From positions 1,178,001 to 1,242,000 of the forward strand of contig NC_030820.1 of NCBI RefSeq assembly GCF_001704415.2: a stretch of 64,000 bases of DNA, written 5' to 3'. A model generated the notes under the pieces. The model ran no database searches, had not been told where the DNA came from, and saw nothing but the letters and a program-made list of their open reading frames with translations. Position 1 is the first letter of the stretch, and the number at the start of each line of letters is the position of its first letter. The position numbers and the translations under genes were made by a program. Of this stretch, positions 22,789 through 34,623 are shown piece after piece. The DNA is from Capra hircus (taxonomy: Eukaryota > Chordata > Mammalia > Artiodactyla > Bovidae).

Positions 22789-24080
22789 GTAAGTAGCTCT
22801 AATTTTATTGCAAAGGGTGTTGCTTCATCTGAGTCAGTTTCCTTTCTCCTTTGTGAGTCTTTTGTTTATGCTGCACTGGCTTCTCACATTGATAAACATA
22901 AATTTCCCTCTGGGACTTGTTAGAGAACTGATAGATTCACTGCTTGGAATTGGAATACTTCCAGTAAAGATTGCTCTTTCCTCTGAGCTCTACATCTGTG
23001 TTACACTGAGCTTGCCTGAATGTCAATGCCTTTGACACGCAGTAAGGAGATGCTTCTAAATCCTGGCAACTATGCCCAGAATCAAAAATTATTCATCTCA
23101 GAGAGTCTTCAGCCCTTCATCTGCCTGCATTGTATCAATTATTAATCTGAGGAAGAGAACGAACAACATATGGGACTGAATTTTCCAGAGTCTAAGATCT
23201 CTGATAGATGCAACTTAAATCAGTAAGCTGATGTCCAGATTCCTGTGCTTCTAGACAATCATAGCAACTGTTAGTAAGAAAGGAGAAAAAGAATGTAAAG
23301 GAAAAAGCAGAATGAAAAGGAAAAAAAAAAGCAAATCAGAGGAGTACCTAGTCACTCTTGAATTACATAGTCTTTCTGAAATTTATTTGACCAAGGAAAA
23401 TAATGATTTCTGCCAGATGAGCAAGTAGGAAAGCTGGTTGTGATCAGCTTGGACACTGGATGTCCAAGAGGTTGGAAAGCCTTGAAATCAAAACCACAAA
23501 TGGAAACATTACTAGGTGGTCCTCTATTTTTATTTAATAACTTTCTGTCTTCCCTCTTCTGTAAGACATACCCATCATTCCAAACCAAAGACTCCAGTCC
23601 ACATTGCTTTCCTACTCTTCCATGAATTTCTTTTGCGGTTAACCAGGACCTCATGGGTTTACTCAAATGGTCTTTCGTGTCATCCTCTCATCTCATTACT
23701 TTGTCACCTTCAGGATCCTTCCTACATGCCTTCCCCTCTCCTCCTCCCTTTATTCTGCTTTTTTGTTGTTGTTTCAATTGTCTTCTTACCATTCTTCCTC
23801 TAACAGACTTTCTGGAAAATCTTCTGTGCCACACAGAATGTTAGTGGAAAGTGACACATAGATATAGCACATTACAGCTAGAAAAACAGCTAGTTGGCTC
23901 ATCATACCTATTGGAGATGTCCACTTCCAACAGGCATCTCCCTATGAATAGCTGCTATGGTCATTCTAGAGCATGCCTTTTGGGGAACACACTGTAAGCA
24001 TTTCTGTTGCATCGACACCTAGGAATGGAATGGCTGTGTGCATGAGCAGTTGGTGGTCCCAGTTATATATTCATCAATAG
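22789..24080 (+). other. PLCB1 intron, first part
   Basis: Unique-looking intron between the first two visible exons. A GA-rich stretch with short A runs lies at 23280-23335. Open frames around 23352-23861 on both strands show no family signature. The rest of this 2250-base intron is filled by a BovB 3' end and an old L1. Confidence 0.5.
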
Positions 24081-24087
24081 AGTTTGT

Positions 24088-24599
24088 AAGCATATTAAAA
24101 AGCAGAGACATTACTTTGTCAACAAAGGTCCATCTAGTCAAGGCTATGGTTTTTCCAGTGGTCATGTATGGATGTGAGAGTTGGACTGTGAAGAAAGCTG
24201 AGCACCAAAGAATTGATGCTTTTGAAGTGTGGTGTTGGAGAAGACTCTTGAGAGTCCCTTGGACTGCAAGGAGATCCAACCAGTTCATTCTAAAGGAGGT
24301 CAGTCCTGGGTGTTCTTTGGAAGGAGTGATGCTAAAGCTGAAACTCCAATACTTTGGCCACCTCATGCAAAGAGTTGACTCATTGGAAAAGACCCTGATG
24401 CTGGGAGGGATTGGGAGCAGGAGGAGAAGGGGACAAAAGAGGATGAGATGGCTGGATGGCATCACCGACTCGATGGACATGAGTTTGAGTAAACTCCGGG
24501 AGTTGGTGATGGACAGGGAGGCCTGGCGTGCTGTAATTCATGGGGTCGCAAAGAGTCGGACATGACTGAGTGACTGAACTGAAGTGAACCGAACTGAAG
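24088..24599 (+). repeat. BovB 3'-end fragment, sense
   Basis: The sequence enters BovB at 'catattaaaaagcagagaca' and runs through 'VMYGCESWTVKKAEH', 'CWRRLLRVPWTARRSNQ', 'YFGHLMQRVDSLEKTLM' and 'RMRWLDGITDSMDMSLS'. It reaches the terminal 'gagtcggacatgactgagtg' and the 'gaactgaag' tail. The 175-codon frame 24038-24565 is nearly all BovB and is intact to its stop, so this is a fairly young, 5'-truncated insertion in the same orientation as PLCB1. Confidence 0.93.
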
Positions 24600-24649
24600 C
24601 TCTCCTGCGCCTTCTCTTTGTCTACACGCCCAGAAGCAGTGAAAGAGAT

Positions 24650-25010
24650 AAGTGCAGTTTTATATTCACACAATGGAATACCATACAGCAATGAGAACGA
24701 AAGATTCACAGTGAAAAGCAAATACATGGATGGATCTTGAAAACATAATATTGAGTGAAAGAAGCTATAAAAGACTGTAATTCTATTTTGTAAAGTGCAA
24801 AATTAATCTGAATGTTTAAAGGCAGGATAATGGTTTGCTCTTGGGGGACCAGCTCTGGAAGGGGCATAAGAGGGGCTCCTGGGATTCTATCTTGATAGGG
24901 GTGCTAATTGCAGAAACTTGGACAATAGGTGAAAATTCAGCCAACTGTACACATGAAAACGCCTTTTTCTATGCATTTGATTCTTCAATAAAAAGCTTTT
25001 TTAAAAAAAT
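24650..25010 (+). repeat. Old L1 3' end adjoining the next exon
   Basis: Landmarks of an old mammalian L1 terminus occur in order: 'cacaatggaataccatacag', 'catggatggatcttgaaaac', 'tgagtgaaagaagct', 'ggataatggtttgctcttgg', 'aaaattcagccaactgtaca' and 'cttcaataaaaagctttttt'. The repeat ends about 28 bases before the acceptor of the exon at 25039, so nearly all of the near-exon intron is L1-derived. Confidence 0.78.
24987..24992 (+). promoter_or_regulatory. L1-derived AATAAA hexamer just upstream of an exon
   Basis: The canonical hexamer AATAAA is seen at the end of the old L1, 47 bases before the exon at 25039. A hexamer alone does not prove polyadenylation. No clear GT-rich downstream element is present within the remaining intron. 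Confidence 0.3.
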
Positions 25011-25038
25011 TAGACACTGTTCTCTGCTTCTCCAACAG

Positions 25039-25092
25039 GTATACTAAACTTAAGCTGCAAGTCACTCCAGAAGGACGCATTCCTCTGAAAAA
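25039..25092 (+). CDS. PLCB1: PLCB1 exon: start of EF-hand region
   Basis: The acceptor 'gcttctccaacag' precedes GTATACTAAA and the donor is AAAAA|gtaagc. The exon is 54 bases. Its first base completes the Ala codon of the previous exon, and its last two bases start an Asn codon. It encodes YTKLKLQVTPEGRIPLK, about residues 156-172. This is the entry to the EF-hand region, a helical scaffold between the PH domain and the catalytic barrel. In the PLC-beta family these EF hands mostly serve structure and, with neighbouring regions, Gq contact and GAP activity. The exon is small and its polypyrimidine tract is short because an old L1 ends just before it. Confidence 0.97.
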
Positions 25093-26115
25093 GTAAGCCG
25101 AGCGAGCAATTCCCATTATTTTGTATTTCTGCTTCCTCAGAGACCTGAATGTGTGCCGTGGCTCTGCTCTGGTCCAGGGGAGCCTGGAGCTGTGTGGTCG
25201 CCAGGCCCCACATGCACCGTGTGTGTGGCGGTGCAGCTGCTTTCCTCACAGAGGCTTCCTGGGCTTCCTCCTTCCCTGTGGCATCACTTTCAAGGAACAC
25301 CAAAGCAGGAAGGGGGTGGAGGGGATGGGAGACCTGCGCTGTTAAACCTAAAAGAAGCTCTGAAACCCAGATCTAGTCTAGGAATGGGAATTAGGCAACT
25401 GTGATGCCTCTTTCTTCTAAGATGACACTACCCTTGAAGAAAGGGTTGCAAACTCAAATGTCAACAGAAGTTAGGCAGGGAACATCCATGACAAAGCAGG
25501 CCCAGGGGCAAGAAGGAAAACTGAAGAATGAAATCTGTCTCAAAGAGACAAGGATAACTCAGCTCTACCAGATTCCCCATGGGGCTGGTAGTTTCCGGGT
25601 GATAGATTTCCTAATGTTTCAATAGAACCCATAAATCCAAATTATTAAACTGTCCATTATTTAAGTTATATATTTTAAAGCAAAGTCATTGACCAAAAAA
25701 TGTGCATTTTTAGACCTGTATTCAGTCAAAAGCCTTCAACTTTTGACAGCTACCAGTGAGCTTCTGCTCATAAAAAGTTGTTTATTAATAATAACATTAG
25801 CAGTGTACACTTTCAGAGCAGTGGGTAGCAGCTAGGAAACAAAACTGTTAAGATATTTATTTTAAAGCTTAATACTAGAAGCATTTTTAATGCAATGTTT
25901 TTTAATCGGGTCATCATTGTCTCAAAATATTAATTTTCTGTTAGACACTTTGACTTTGAAAAGCACACACATATATGTTTCAGAGCACAGATGCTGATAC
26001 TGGAGCAAGTGTTATATTTTAAGTCTTTGCAGATGAGGGATGCCGAGGTTTGAGGGAGTAGGGTGTTGCGGCTGGCATCTGCAGCTCTCTCACCTGGCCT
26101 GCTTTCCCTTCGCAG
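25093..26115 (+). other. PLCB1 intron, no repeat recognised
   Basis: This 1023-base intron is bounded by gtaagc and 'cccttcgcag'. GC-richer sequence follows the donor (25130-25340) and AT-rich sequence lies in the middle. Overlapping short frames at 25121-25404 have no family signature. No SINE or LINE is visible. Confidence 0.6.
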
Positions 26116-26191
26116 CATATACCGCCTGTTCTCAGCAGACCGGAAGCGAGTCGAGACAGCTTTAGAGGCTTGTAGTCTTCCATCTTCAAGG
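26116..26191 (+). CDS. PLCB1: PLCB1 exon: EF-hand region
   Basis: The acceptor 'ctttcccttcgcag' precedes CATATACCGC and the donor is AAGG|gtgagc. The exon is 76 bases. Its first base completes Asn, and it ends on a codon border after Arg. It encodes (N)IYRLFSADRKRVETALEA followed by CSLPSSR, about residues 173-198. The helix-rich SADRKRVETALEAC segment is shared across PLC-beta isoforms, while CSLPSSR is typical of beta-1. The next exon continues in phase 0. No frame lesion is present. Confidence 0.97.
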
Positions 26192-27435
26192 GTGAGCATG
26201 ACGCCTTCCTAAAATTACCACTGCTTAATAGCTCTGGATAATCATACTAAAATATATCATGCCCCAATATTACCCAAACATTTTTAAAGTTAAGAATATG
26301 ACTTATTTGTTAGTATTTACAATATATGGGTCTCTATATATCTTTTTCAATCCTGTAATCCCAGTATTTTCAATAAGAAAGCCCCTTGTTCTTTGTAAAT
26401 TTTTTAAAAAATAACCAACTAATGCCAAAAATGTATTGGCAAAAAAATATTAACATTATCAAGAATTTAAGCTGCTCATTAATAACAAATCCTTTCTTGA
26501 TTTTCCTTGAGATATTAACTGATGATTAAGAATTATGATTAGGAGAATTTTAAAATATTAATTTCATTTTATCCCCCTTTTAAAAGTCTAGGTTTAAGAC
26601 TGATAAGTTAATAAACAGAATGGCAGTACATTTTTATAAATAAATGTTATTTATGTACTATGCAGGGCAGTGCTTAAAAAGCTTTGTCTCGGAAAGGTGG
26701 AGAATCAAAACATTTTGGATATTGCCTACTTTGCACCTAAGTAACAGATAGATGAGAGGACAAAGATGTGAGATGCTTTTGGTTTTTTGCCTTGAGGCAC
26801 TTAGTATACGTTAACCTCCTAACAAAAGTAATTTGCCTTCCTTTAAATGAATTTCTACATACCTGGTTCTAAAACAATTTACTGTTGTTTCTGGGGTAAC
26901 TGGGTATAGTGCATAAAACCTTTTTCTTGTCCTCTATGCAAAACACCCCTTTCTGTTACAAATTATTTTTATCCTGGTATCTAAGCAACAAGTAAGCAAA
27001 AATAACACTTATGCCCAAGGAAGAACCTCTGAGTCTCTTGAAACATACTGGCAACATTGAAGCTGCACTGAATGAAGCTGAGAAAACATTCTTAAATTGT
27101 GAATAAGTTATGAAAAGTGTCGAGAGCTGTTGCATTGACCAGTTCTTATTGAGAATATTTTTGAAAAAAATAAAACATATTAAAGACTTTTGTAGGTAAC
27201 AGAAAAGAAAAGAGTGACTGTTTGCTGTCAGTTTTTTGCTGTCTGGAAAAAGTTGCTGATGCTGCAAACACTGGGCAGAACTATGGAAGGGCTCCCCAAA
27301 CATTTCCCCATCACTTTAATAAGCAAAAGAAAATGATCAAGCTTGTTATTATTGTTCTTTTGTTTCATGCTTTGGAGCCAGAAAGCTGTAACAGTTAAGA
27401 TCCTGTCCTTGGCTGAACAAATATTTCTTTTTTAA
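26192..27435 (+). other. PLCB1 intron, unassigned part
   Basis: AT-rich start of the 8.4-kb intron. A 115-codon antisense frame at 26956-27303 lacks any recognised motif. No ruminant SINE or LINE landmarks were seen. Confidence 0.4.
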
Positions 27436-27940
27436 AATTTGACCTGTAGTATTTTTTATTTTTTTAATTGAAAAATCATTGATTTATGTATGTTGATTAT
27501 GCTCTACAGCAAAATGATTCCACTATGAATATAGATTTTTCCTATGCTATAAGTAGAGCATTGTTATTTATTTATCCTGTATATTAATATAATAGTTAGC
27601 ATCTGCTAATCCCAAACCACTAATCCACCCCTCCCCCCATTTCCCCCTCACCTCACCTTTTCCCTTTGGTAACCCTAAATTTGTTTTCTATGTCTCTGAA
27701 TCTGTTTCTATTTTGTAGGTAGATTTATTTGTGCCATATTTTATACTCCATATATAAGTAAAATCATATAGTATTCTTTCTCTGTCTGTTTTATTTCACT
27801 TAGCATGACGCTCTCCAAGCCTATCCATGTTGCTGCAAATAGCATTATTTCATTCTTCTTTAAGGATGAATGGTATTCCGCTATATATACCACATATATT
27901 CCACTATATTTTTATCCACATCTTCTTTATCCATTCAGAC
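27436..27940 (-). repeat. L1 3' end, antisense
   Basis: Reverse-oriented L1 terminus: 'tcattgatttatgtatgttg', 'tctacagcaaaatgattcca', a CCCC-rich stretch near 27626-27660, 'ttctatgtctctgaatctg', 'tttcacttagcatgacgctc' and 'caagcctatccatgttgctg'. The end 'ctttatccattcagact' is where ORF2-derived sequence stops. It is an older subfamily than the copy at 32709. Confidence 0.8.
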
Positions 27941-27949
27941 TCAAGGAGT

Positions 27950-28780
27950 ATCTCTTGAGCTCTTACTGTGGGCCCTCCATCCCTGAGAATATGGTAGTGA
28001 GAAAAATGAAATTCCAGTCCCAGATTCAAGGACACATTCTCTAGGGGTGCCAATTAAAAACTTCAACTGACACATGTAAATTGGGGGAAAATGCCATGAA
28101 CAAATGGAATGGAGCTTTGCTATTGAGAATAAGAGAAATTCGTTCCAGAAAAAGAAGACTGTGTGCGGCACCCTGAGGCTGGAAAAAGTTTACCAGTTTA
28201 AGTAACTGTAAAAATATCACTGTATTTAAGCATGAAAAAATAGCATGAAACATGAATTTAGAAAGAGGTGCAAAGAATTTGTTTCCTCTAAAGTTGCTCC
28301 TAATTTGACTTTTACCTGATTTAACCTAACATCTTGTGGTGGGGGAGGAGATAAAAAATGTTAACTTGTTACTATAAATCTAGCTAAGGGAAAAAAGAAA
28401 TAGAAGAAGCTGAATAGAAAATCAAATCCATCAATCAGTTCTCTGTAAATTACAACTTTCTAAACAATTGGATTGTGAGAATTCAGTCAATAATTACAAG
28501 TTGAGTCTTTATAATCCACTGTGTCTTTTATTTATAGGTTTGCCCTTTCAAACAGTGTCAACTGGAGACATTTTTTAAAGGAAAATGAGATTCAAATAGC
28601 AGGAGTTGGGTTTAAATTGAAATGATATTTATCTTTAGTAAATCAAATGTTATGACAATTTTCTGCAAACAAATTGGAGATTTAAAAAAAAAATCAACCT
28701 CCATCATAAAGTTTTTAAAGCTCATTATTCATAGTAAAGTATACTCTACTTGGAGGAGTGGTAGAATTAGATGCTGTGAA
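27950..28780. other. PLCB1 intron, nothing recognised
   Basis: AT-rich intron with short frames on both strands. I see neither exon-like segments nor a repeat signature. Confidence 0.4.
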
Positions 28781-28786
28781 AAGATC

Positions 28787-28950
28787 TATATGGGGTGGGA
28801 GGTGGGAGGGGGATTCAGGATTGGGAGCTTGTATACACCCGTGGTGGATTCATGTCAATGTATAGCAAAACCAATACAGTATTGTAAAGTAAAATAAAAT
28901 AAAATAAAATTTTAAAAAATTAAAAAATTAAAAAAAAAACAAACAGAAAA
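28787..28950 (+). repeat. L1 3' terminus with A-rich tail
   Basis: A 5'-truncated L1 end: 'tatggggtgggaggtgggag', 'gattcatgtcaatgtatagc' and 'accaatacagtattgtaaag'. These are followed by a run of AAAAT units at about 28888-28911 and a long A-rich tail. It is sense with PLCB1. Confidence 0.82.
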
Positions 28951-29190
28951 AACAAAATCAGTTTCAGAGTGAGGAAACACATGTTTCCTGGAACTGGCTA
29001 TATATGTTGAATCTTTGCTGTAATTTCATATCTACAGAACAGTGGCTCTAGAAAATATCTACTAATTACCAAAGGTATACTGAAAAGGGGTGTTTTAGAC
29101 ACTTCACAGAAGAAAAGGTTACACAAATGGTAGGTGTATTAATTACAGTACATATCGGGGAGCCTCATATAGCCAGTGGTTGTGCAAACT

Positions 29191-29402
29191 CATTTGAAAG
29201 GAGCCTGATGCTGGGAAAGGTTGAAGGTGGGAGGAGAAGGGGATGACAAAGGAGGAGATTGGTTGGATGGCATCACCGACTCAATAGATATGAGTTTGGG
29301 TAAACTCTGGGAGTTGGTGATGGACAGGGAGGCCTGGCGTGCTGCAGTCCATGGTGTCACAAAGAGTCAGACACGACTGAGTGACTGAACTGAACTGAAC
29401 TG
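29191..29402 (+). repeat. BovB 3'-end fragment, sense
   Basis: The last 210 bases of BovB: 'tgaaaggagcctgatgctgg', 'ggagaaggggatgacaaagg', 'ggatggcatcaccgactcaa', 'aactctgggagttggtgatg' and 'gagtcagacacgactgagtg', then an 'aactg' tail ending at 29402. It is 5' truncated. Confidence 0.92.
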
Positions 29403-30595
29403 TTCAACTAGGTTTAATTGTGTTCTGTAAATAGATAATTACCAGAAATACTGTGGACATCCTGTTGTGATTTTTTAAACATTATCTTTGTGCACATTGT
29501 TAGGGATAATTAATGTGCTTGAACTTGTATCCTGACCAACATGATCCATTGAAATAACACACTCCTTAATGGGTACTCCTTTAGCTATTTCAATTGCTTG
29601 TTAAAGTTACCTTAATTGTTAAAAAGTAGTACTGTATGTAAAAAGAGAGGTAAAACAATGACTATCTTCTATTAATAATCCAAATATATATTTCAGTGAG
29701 AACTTTGAGACCTTTCCATATTCATAAAATTGCTACTTTGCCCACAAGCTTTCTGAGAACAGAAAATAATTTACTTGCACCAAATTCCCTTTGATTTAAG
29801 GCTTTTTTAACTTGAAAAAAAAGCTCAGTGACATTTGGAATCACATTATAACCTTTGCATAGCACTGGCCTTTTAATGAAGAAAATAGGAATAAATCTAT
29901 GTATTTTTTTAAATAATAAATTTTACTATAGCTATCAATATACATGTAATACTACCCCCCAAAAAAGTGATTATTTTGGGTTTATAGAATTTGATATATT
30001 TTAGTAAAGAATAGTATGAATGAAATTTACAAAAGAACTTCTCCCAGAATAACTGCAATATGTTGCGTTTCTCCTATACCTTATACCCAGAATGTAAATC
30101 AGAAATATAGTTACTTATTCAGCTGTGAATCTTAAAATCACTAATACACGATTCCATTTTAGAACCACATTAAGTATTTGGTTCATTATCAGTAGCTTAC
30201 TTGTAATTATTTCATGTCCTCTCTGGCTATAACTTTTGTTTTATCTCTTTAGAACAAAAATATTAAGAGCAGGTTGAAATACTGAATTTACTGGAAAATG
30301 ATTCATTTATTAGGCAAGATAAAATGTGCATGTGGACTCTTTATTCATTAGAGTCTGCTGAAATTAATATGTTTTAGAATAACACTTCTGAATGTTAAAT
30401 ACTTATTTATTACAGAGTATAAATAAGAAAATACAAACAATATCCAGAAACTGGCATGAAATTTAGTTTTCTGGATTACAGCATGAGTTGAGGAATCAAG
30501 AAACCTTAATTTAAAACATAGCAAACCTGCCCCCACCAACTTGATGTCATAGACAAGTTTTGTAAACTCCCATCTCCTTAATGTTTGTATCTGTA
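29403..30595. other. PLCB1 intron, nothing recognised
   Basis: AT-rich intron with a few short A and C runs (for example near 29955). There is no recognised repeat, exon or RNA gene. Confidence 0.4.
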
Positions 30596-30599
30596 AAAG

Positions 30600-30720
30600 G
30601 GATCACTAACCATTCCAACCTCATAAAGCTGACAAGGTGTTAAAGCATTCAAGTAAAGCTCCTGGAACTATATGCTTAGCATATAGTAAGTGCTCAATAA
30701 ATATTTATTCTTATTATCCT
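30600..30720 (+). repeat. MIR SINE fragment
   Basis: Contains the MIR core-to-3' landmarks 'tcataaagctgacaaggtg', 'agctcctggaa' and 'catatagtaagtgctcaata' followed by aatatttatt. MIRs are ancient tRNA-derived SINEs shared by mammals. Confidence 0.75.
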
Positions 30721-30771
30721 CTGAGAATTATTTATCTGCATATACATGACTTTCTCTCTTTTTTATGTACA

Positions 30772-31078
30772 TGTATTTTTTTCCAGATTTTTTTTTCCCT
30801 TATAGATCATCATGAAATATTGAGTATAGTTCTTTGTGCTATGCAGTAGGTCCTTGTTGGTTATCTATTTTACATACAGAAGTGTGTGTATATTAACCCC
30901 AAGCTCCTAGTTTACTCCTCCTTGCCTTTCTCCTTTGGTGACCATAAGCTTGTTTTCTATGCCTCCAGGTTTATTTCTGTTTTGTATGTAAGTTCATTTG
31001 TATCATTTGTTAACATTCTACATATAAATGATATAATATTTGTCTTTGTCTGGCTTACTTCATTTTGTTATTTTTAAT
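30772..31078 (-). repeat. L1 3' end, antisense
   Basis: Reverse L1 terminus: 'ttgtgctatgcagtaggtcc', 'ttgttggttatctattttac', 'ttctatgcctccaggtttat' and 'tttgtctggcttacttcatt'. It is preceded by a T-rich run, the complement of the A tail. Confidence 0.82.
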
Positions 31079-31404
31079 TTGGCATGTAGATATTTCATAA
31101 CCTGTTTTTGGAATCTGGAAATGTAAACACCACCAGTACTACCTTCAAGTTGAACTGAAGGTAGATTCTTTGTATTCAACCATAGGATTGAAGGAACTTC
31201 ATTTTTAATGAAAATACTTTGTAGTTTCTGGAATAAATTGGCCTGATTCAGACTGTATTGGCCTTCTTAATCCTTCCTCCAGTAAAGTTTGATAGTAATG
31301 GCAACAAATAATCATTGATAATCTGTTTTGTCTTGGAGGCATGATGAGGTAAACGAAGTCCTGGACCATAAGACAGATCTAAGGTCTGGTGCCATATCCC
31401 GAGT

Positions 31405-31600
31405 GAATTCAACAAACATTCATTAGGTGTATATTATCTGCCAGGCATTATTCTGGAGACACAAAGGAATTAAATAAGATAGTGCACTTTATTCAAAAAC
31501 ACACAGTCTAGTTGATGATCAGAAATATAACAACTACAGGAAAACTGTGTAGTGGATTCTATAGAGAAGGTATATGAAGGTGGACTGCAGACACACAAAG
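31405..31600 (+). repeat. Ancient interspersed repeat fragment
   Basis: The opening 'aacaaacattcattaggtgt', then 'tgccaggcattattctggag' and 'cacacagtctagttgatgat', follows the same landmark order as the repeat at 2115. Family name not assigned. Confidence 0.5.
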
Positions 31601-31609
31601 CAAGAATGT

Positions 31610-32240
31610 ATCATCTCTACCTGGTTGGTTAAGAAGTGTTCACAGAAGAGTATTTGACGTTCTGGTATGCTCTTGAGCATCATCCTTGGATTTCGTCCTG
31701 CTCAAACTTGGCACAATGAGTCTGTTCTATCCACTTTACCAAACCATGAGATCCAGGAAAATAAAAAATGTGAATGATCTTTGCACATTCCAGCCTTATT
31801 TAAAATGTAAGGAATTGTTAACTGACCATAGCTTTTCCCTCAATATCTCCTCCATATTCTTTCACTTTAGCTTTCAGCCATGCTCATTTCAACTTATTCC
31901 TCCAAAATGTTTTTCCCTCATTTTCACCCACTGACCCCAAAGGGTATCCTCATCATTCAAGTTGGGCAAAAGAAAAATGAAACTGTATTGAAACATTTTC
32001 CATTTTCTAGGTACTAACATCTGACTGGTAATAAAAGTAATACTGTGTTTATTCAGATTATTTCATCAATGTGTCCCCTCTAATAAGAAGTTCTAATTTT
32101 TAGATAGTAAATAGAAAAATAGAGTTTTAGTAAAGCATGTCATTTTATGAGATGATGTGTATGGACTCTTTTGTAAATGGCTTTAGTTGAATCTGATGTC
32201 TGTGGGAAGCATATTTGCTATCAACTTCCACCTTTTTCAG
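31610..32240. other. PLCB1 intron, nothing recognised
   Basis: An 82-codon + frame at 31686-31934 has no recognised motif. No ruminant repeat or exon border compatible with PLCB1 was found. Confidence 0.4.
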
Positions 32241-32247
32241 AAATTAC

Positions 32248-32650
32248 ATTCATTCATTTAGTAAATATTTACTGTGGACCTGCTATATGTTACAGAGACT
32301 GAGCAGCTAACACGTAACACACAGGTCCTAATTTGTGTCGGTCTGCAGGTTAGCAAGTAACACAGAAAACTGTGCAGTTGGAAGCAAAAAACTAAGAACT
32401 GAGACAGGAGACAAGCATGGTGTGATAGTAGCACAGACTGGAAATTAAAACCTGGTGTAGGAGGAAGAGGTTTTAAGCTAAGACAAGAAGGGAGAAAAAT
32501 AAGAAAAGGTAAGAAAAGGAAGACAATGATTGATGCCTTAGACAAAATCTGCTTGTATGCTTTTAGTGAGATCAGGAGGAAGGGAAGTTGAGTGAGCTCT
32601 AAATAGTAACTAAACAGTGGGGAGTATAAGAGAACAAATTTGGGGTTCAT
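32248..32650 (+). repeat. Ancient interspersed repeat
   Basis: It begins 'ttcattcatttagtaaatat', continues 'ctgtggacctgctatatg', and has a later purine-rich body with 'gaggaagaggttttaagct'. It has the same landmark order as the elements at 2115 and 31405. The long antisense frame 32258-32653 is a by-product of this purine-rich sequence. Confidence 0.5.
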
Positions 32651-32708
32651 CAACTCCAGTAAAGCCTGATGCTTGAGTTGGCCAAACGAGGCACTGAGTA
32701 TTTCCTTG

Positions 32709-33232
32709 AGATTTGTTTTTATTTTTTTTTTAGTTTTTTATTTTTTAAATTTTAAAATCTTTAATTCTTACATGCGTTCCCAAACATGAACCCCCCTCCC
32801 ACTCCCCTCCCCATAATATCTCTCCGGGTCATCCCCATGCACCAGCCCCAAGCATGCTGTATCCTGCGTCAGACATAGACTGGCGATTCAATTCTTACAT
32901 GATAGTATACATGTTAGAATGCCATTCTCCCAAATCATCCCACCCTCTCCCTCTCCTTCTGAGTCCAAAAGTCCGTTATACACATCTGTGTCTTTTTTCT
33001 GTCTTGCATACAGGGTCGTCATTGCCATCTTCCTAAATTCCATATATATGTGTTAGTATACTGTATTGGTGTTTTTCTTTCTGGCTTACTTCACTCTGTA
33101 TAATCGGCTCCAGTTTCATCCATCTCATCAGAACTGATTCAAATGAATTCTTTTTAATGGCTGAGTAATACTCCATTGTGTATATGTACCACAGCTTTCT
33201 TATCCATTCATTTTTAAATCTCTCTTCCCTGT
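32709..33232 (-). repeat. Young L1 3' end, antisense
   Basis: Reverse artiodactyl L1 terminus: poly-T, 'aatctttaattcttacatgc', C-rich 'aacccccctcccactcccc', 'tgcgtcagacatagactggc' and 'attccatatatatgtgttag', then ORF2 C-terminal coding sequence. The minus frame 33033-33260 contains 'KLWYIYTMEYYSAIKKN' and 'WMKLEPIIQSEVSQKEKHQ', typical of the end of L1 ORF2. It is close in sequence to the 3' end of the long L1 at 57487. Confidence 0.92.
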
Positions 33233-33239
33233 ATCTCTC

Positions 33240-34210
33240 AGCCAGACAATATGATAGCAATGCTCATTGTTGGCTATTTTCAAAGCTACTTATAAGAGAC
33301 TCAGAGAGTGTGGCAATTAAAAAAGTGTACATTATCCAGTCAAAAGGATTTCTCTCACTTTGTAAATTAAATGGAATTTTGGAAACTTATTCATAGGTTA
33401 AGCTTTTCCCCATTTTATGAGTGGCAAAACATCATGAAACAATATGTTGGAATTTCCTTCTTGGAACTGGCTCCTTGTACTCATGATTTCAAAGTTAGTG
33501 TCCAGGTAACTGAACTTAACCATATAATGCTTCTTGCTATATATAAATGATATGAATTATTTGATTGTCTCAAAATGCTATTTTGCAAAACGGATTTTTT
33601 TTCCTGCTCTATAAATCAATTTAATAAAGAAAATGTTATTTTATGTGTTCATTTCTCAAATATAGGACTCCTGCTGTTTGCCAAGTGGCAAGCTGTTTTC
33701 TTATCTGTTAGCAAGCAGTGCGGTCTCAGACAATATTTTTTAGATACTTCTATAAAAGTATATTTACAAAAACATGAATATGGTAAAAGGAAGGATGTTT
33801 TCTTTAAGGGCTTAAAAATAAAAATAATCACATAAACACATACCCGAAATAGGAAAAGCGGCATGAAGAGTGTCCTTCCTGTTAACAAATGCTGGAATAC
33901 ATGCTTCCAGTTTCCATGGCAGCCGCACTAAACAGAAAGTTAAGTCACAGAAGTCAGTTTTTATATCAGTGACTTGCTTTCTAAACAGTAGAACTGAGAG
34001 GAATCAGTGACAAATAATGACTGGTGTCCTACTTATGAAAACTGTGTTGCAACTTATCAGTTTACTTAAGAAAGAAAGAACACTGTTTAAAAAAAAAAAG
34101 ACACAAAATTGGAATCTTATGTTTTCATTTTGAAAATATCTTTCTTCAGGTTCTTGAAAGAAAAATACATTCATTCAAATGTCTCCTAAACAGCACATAA
34201 ACAATGTGAA
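33240..34210. other. PLCB1 intron, nothing recognised
   Basis: AT-rich intron with overlapping short frames at 33575-33888. No family signature was found. Confidence 0.4.
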
Positions 34211-34216
34211 TGTTCT

Positions 34217-34301
34217 TCATGCCACTGATCTGTACACTTTAAAGTGGGGAAAATGACATATTTAAGTTCTGTATATTTTATCACAATTAAAAATGAGATT
34301 A
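34217..34301 (+). repeat. Old L1 3'-end fragment
   Basis: 'catgccactgatctgtacac', 'ttaaagtggggaaaatgaca' and 'gtatattttatcacaattaa' form a familiar 3' terminus of old mammalian L1 subfamilies. Confidence 0.65.
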
Positions 34302-34623
34302 AAGTCACCAGGAAAAGCAACCTAAAAAAAAAATTGCTGAACAGATCATGTTTCACTAGGTCTAACTTACTTTAGAAATTGCCTTAACATCCCTTCAGAA
34401 GGAGAAAACTCTTAAGCTTACAATATAATGAGAAAACAGAAAATGAGCTTTTAATACCTCAAAAACTAGTGTCCCTATAATCCTAGCCCCATAGATGCTT
34501 TTTGAATGCTTACCCTGAGCTCTTAAAAGAAAAGAAAGAGGGAAGGAGGAAAGAGAGACAAAACAGGGAGGAAAGATAATGAGGAAAAAGACCATTTACT
34601 GACCCTCTTATTTTATTCCCCAG

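Noticed and set aside
25121..25404. Three overlapping + frames just after the exon at 25039-25092
   Set aside because: They lie in the intron beyond a good gtaagc donor, with no match to the PLC-beta protein, which continues cleanly at 26116.
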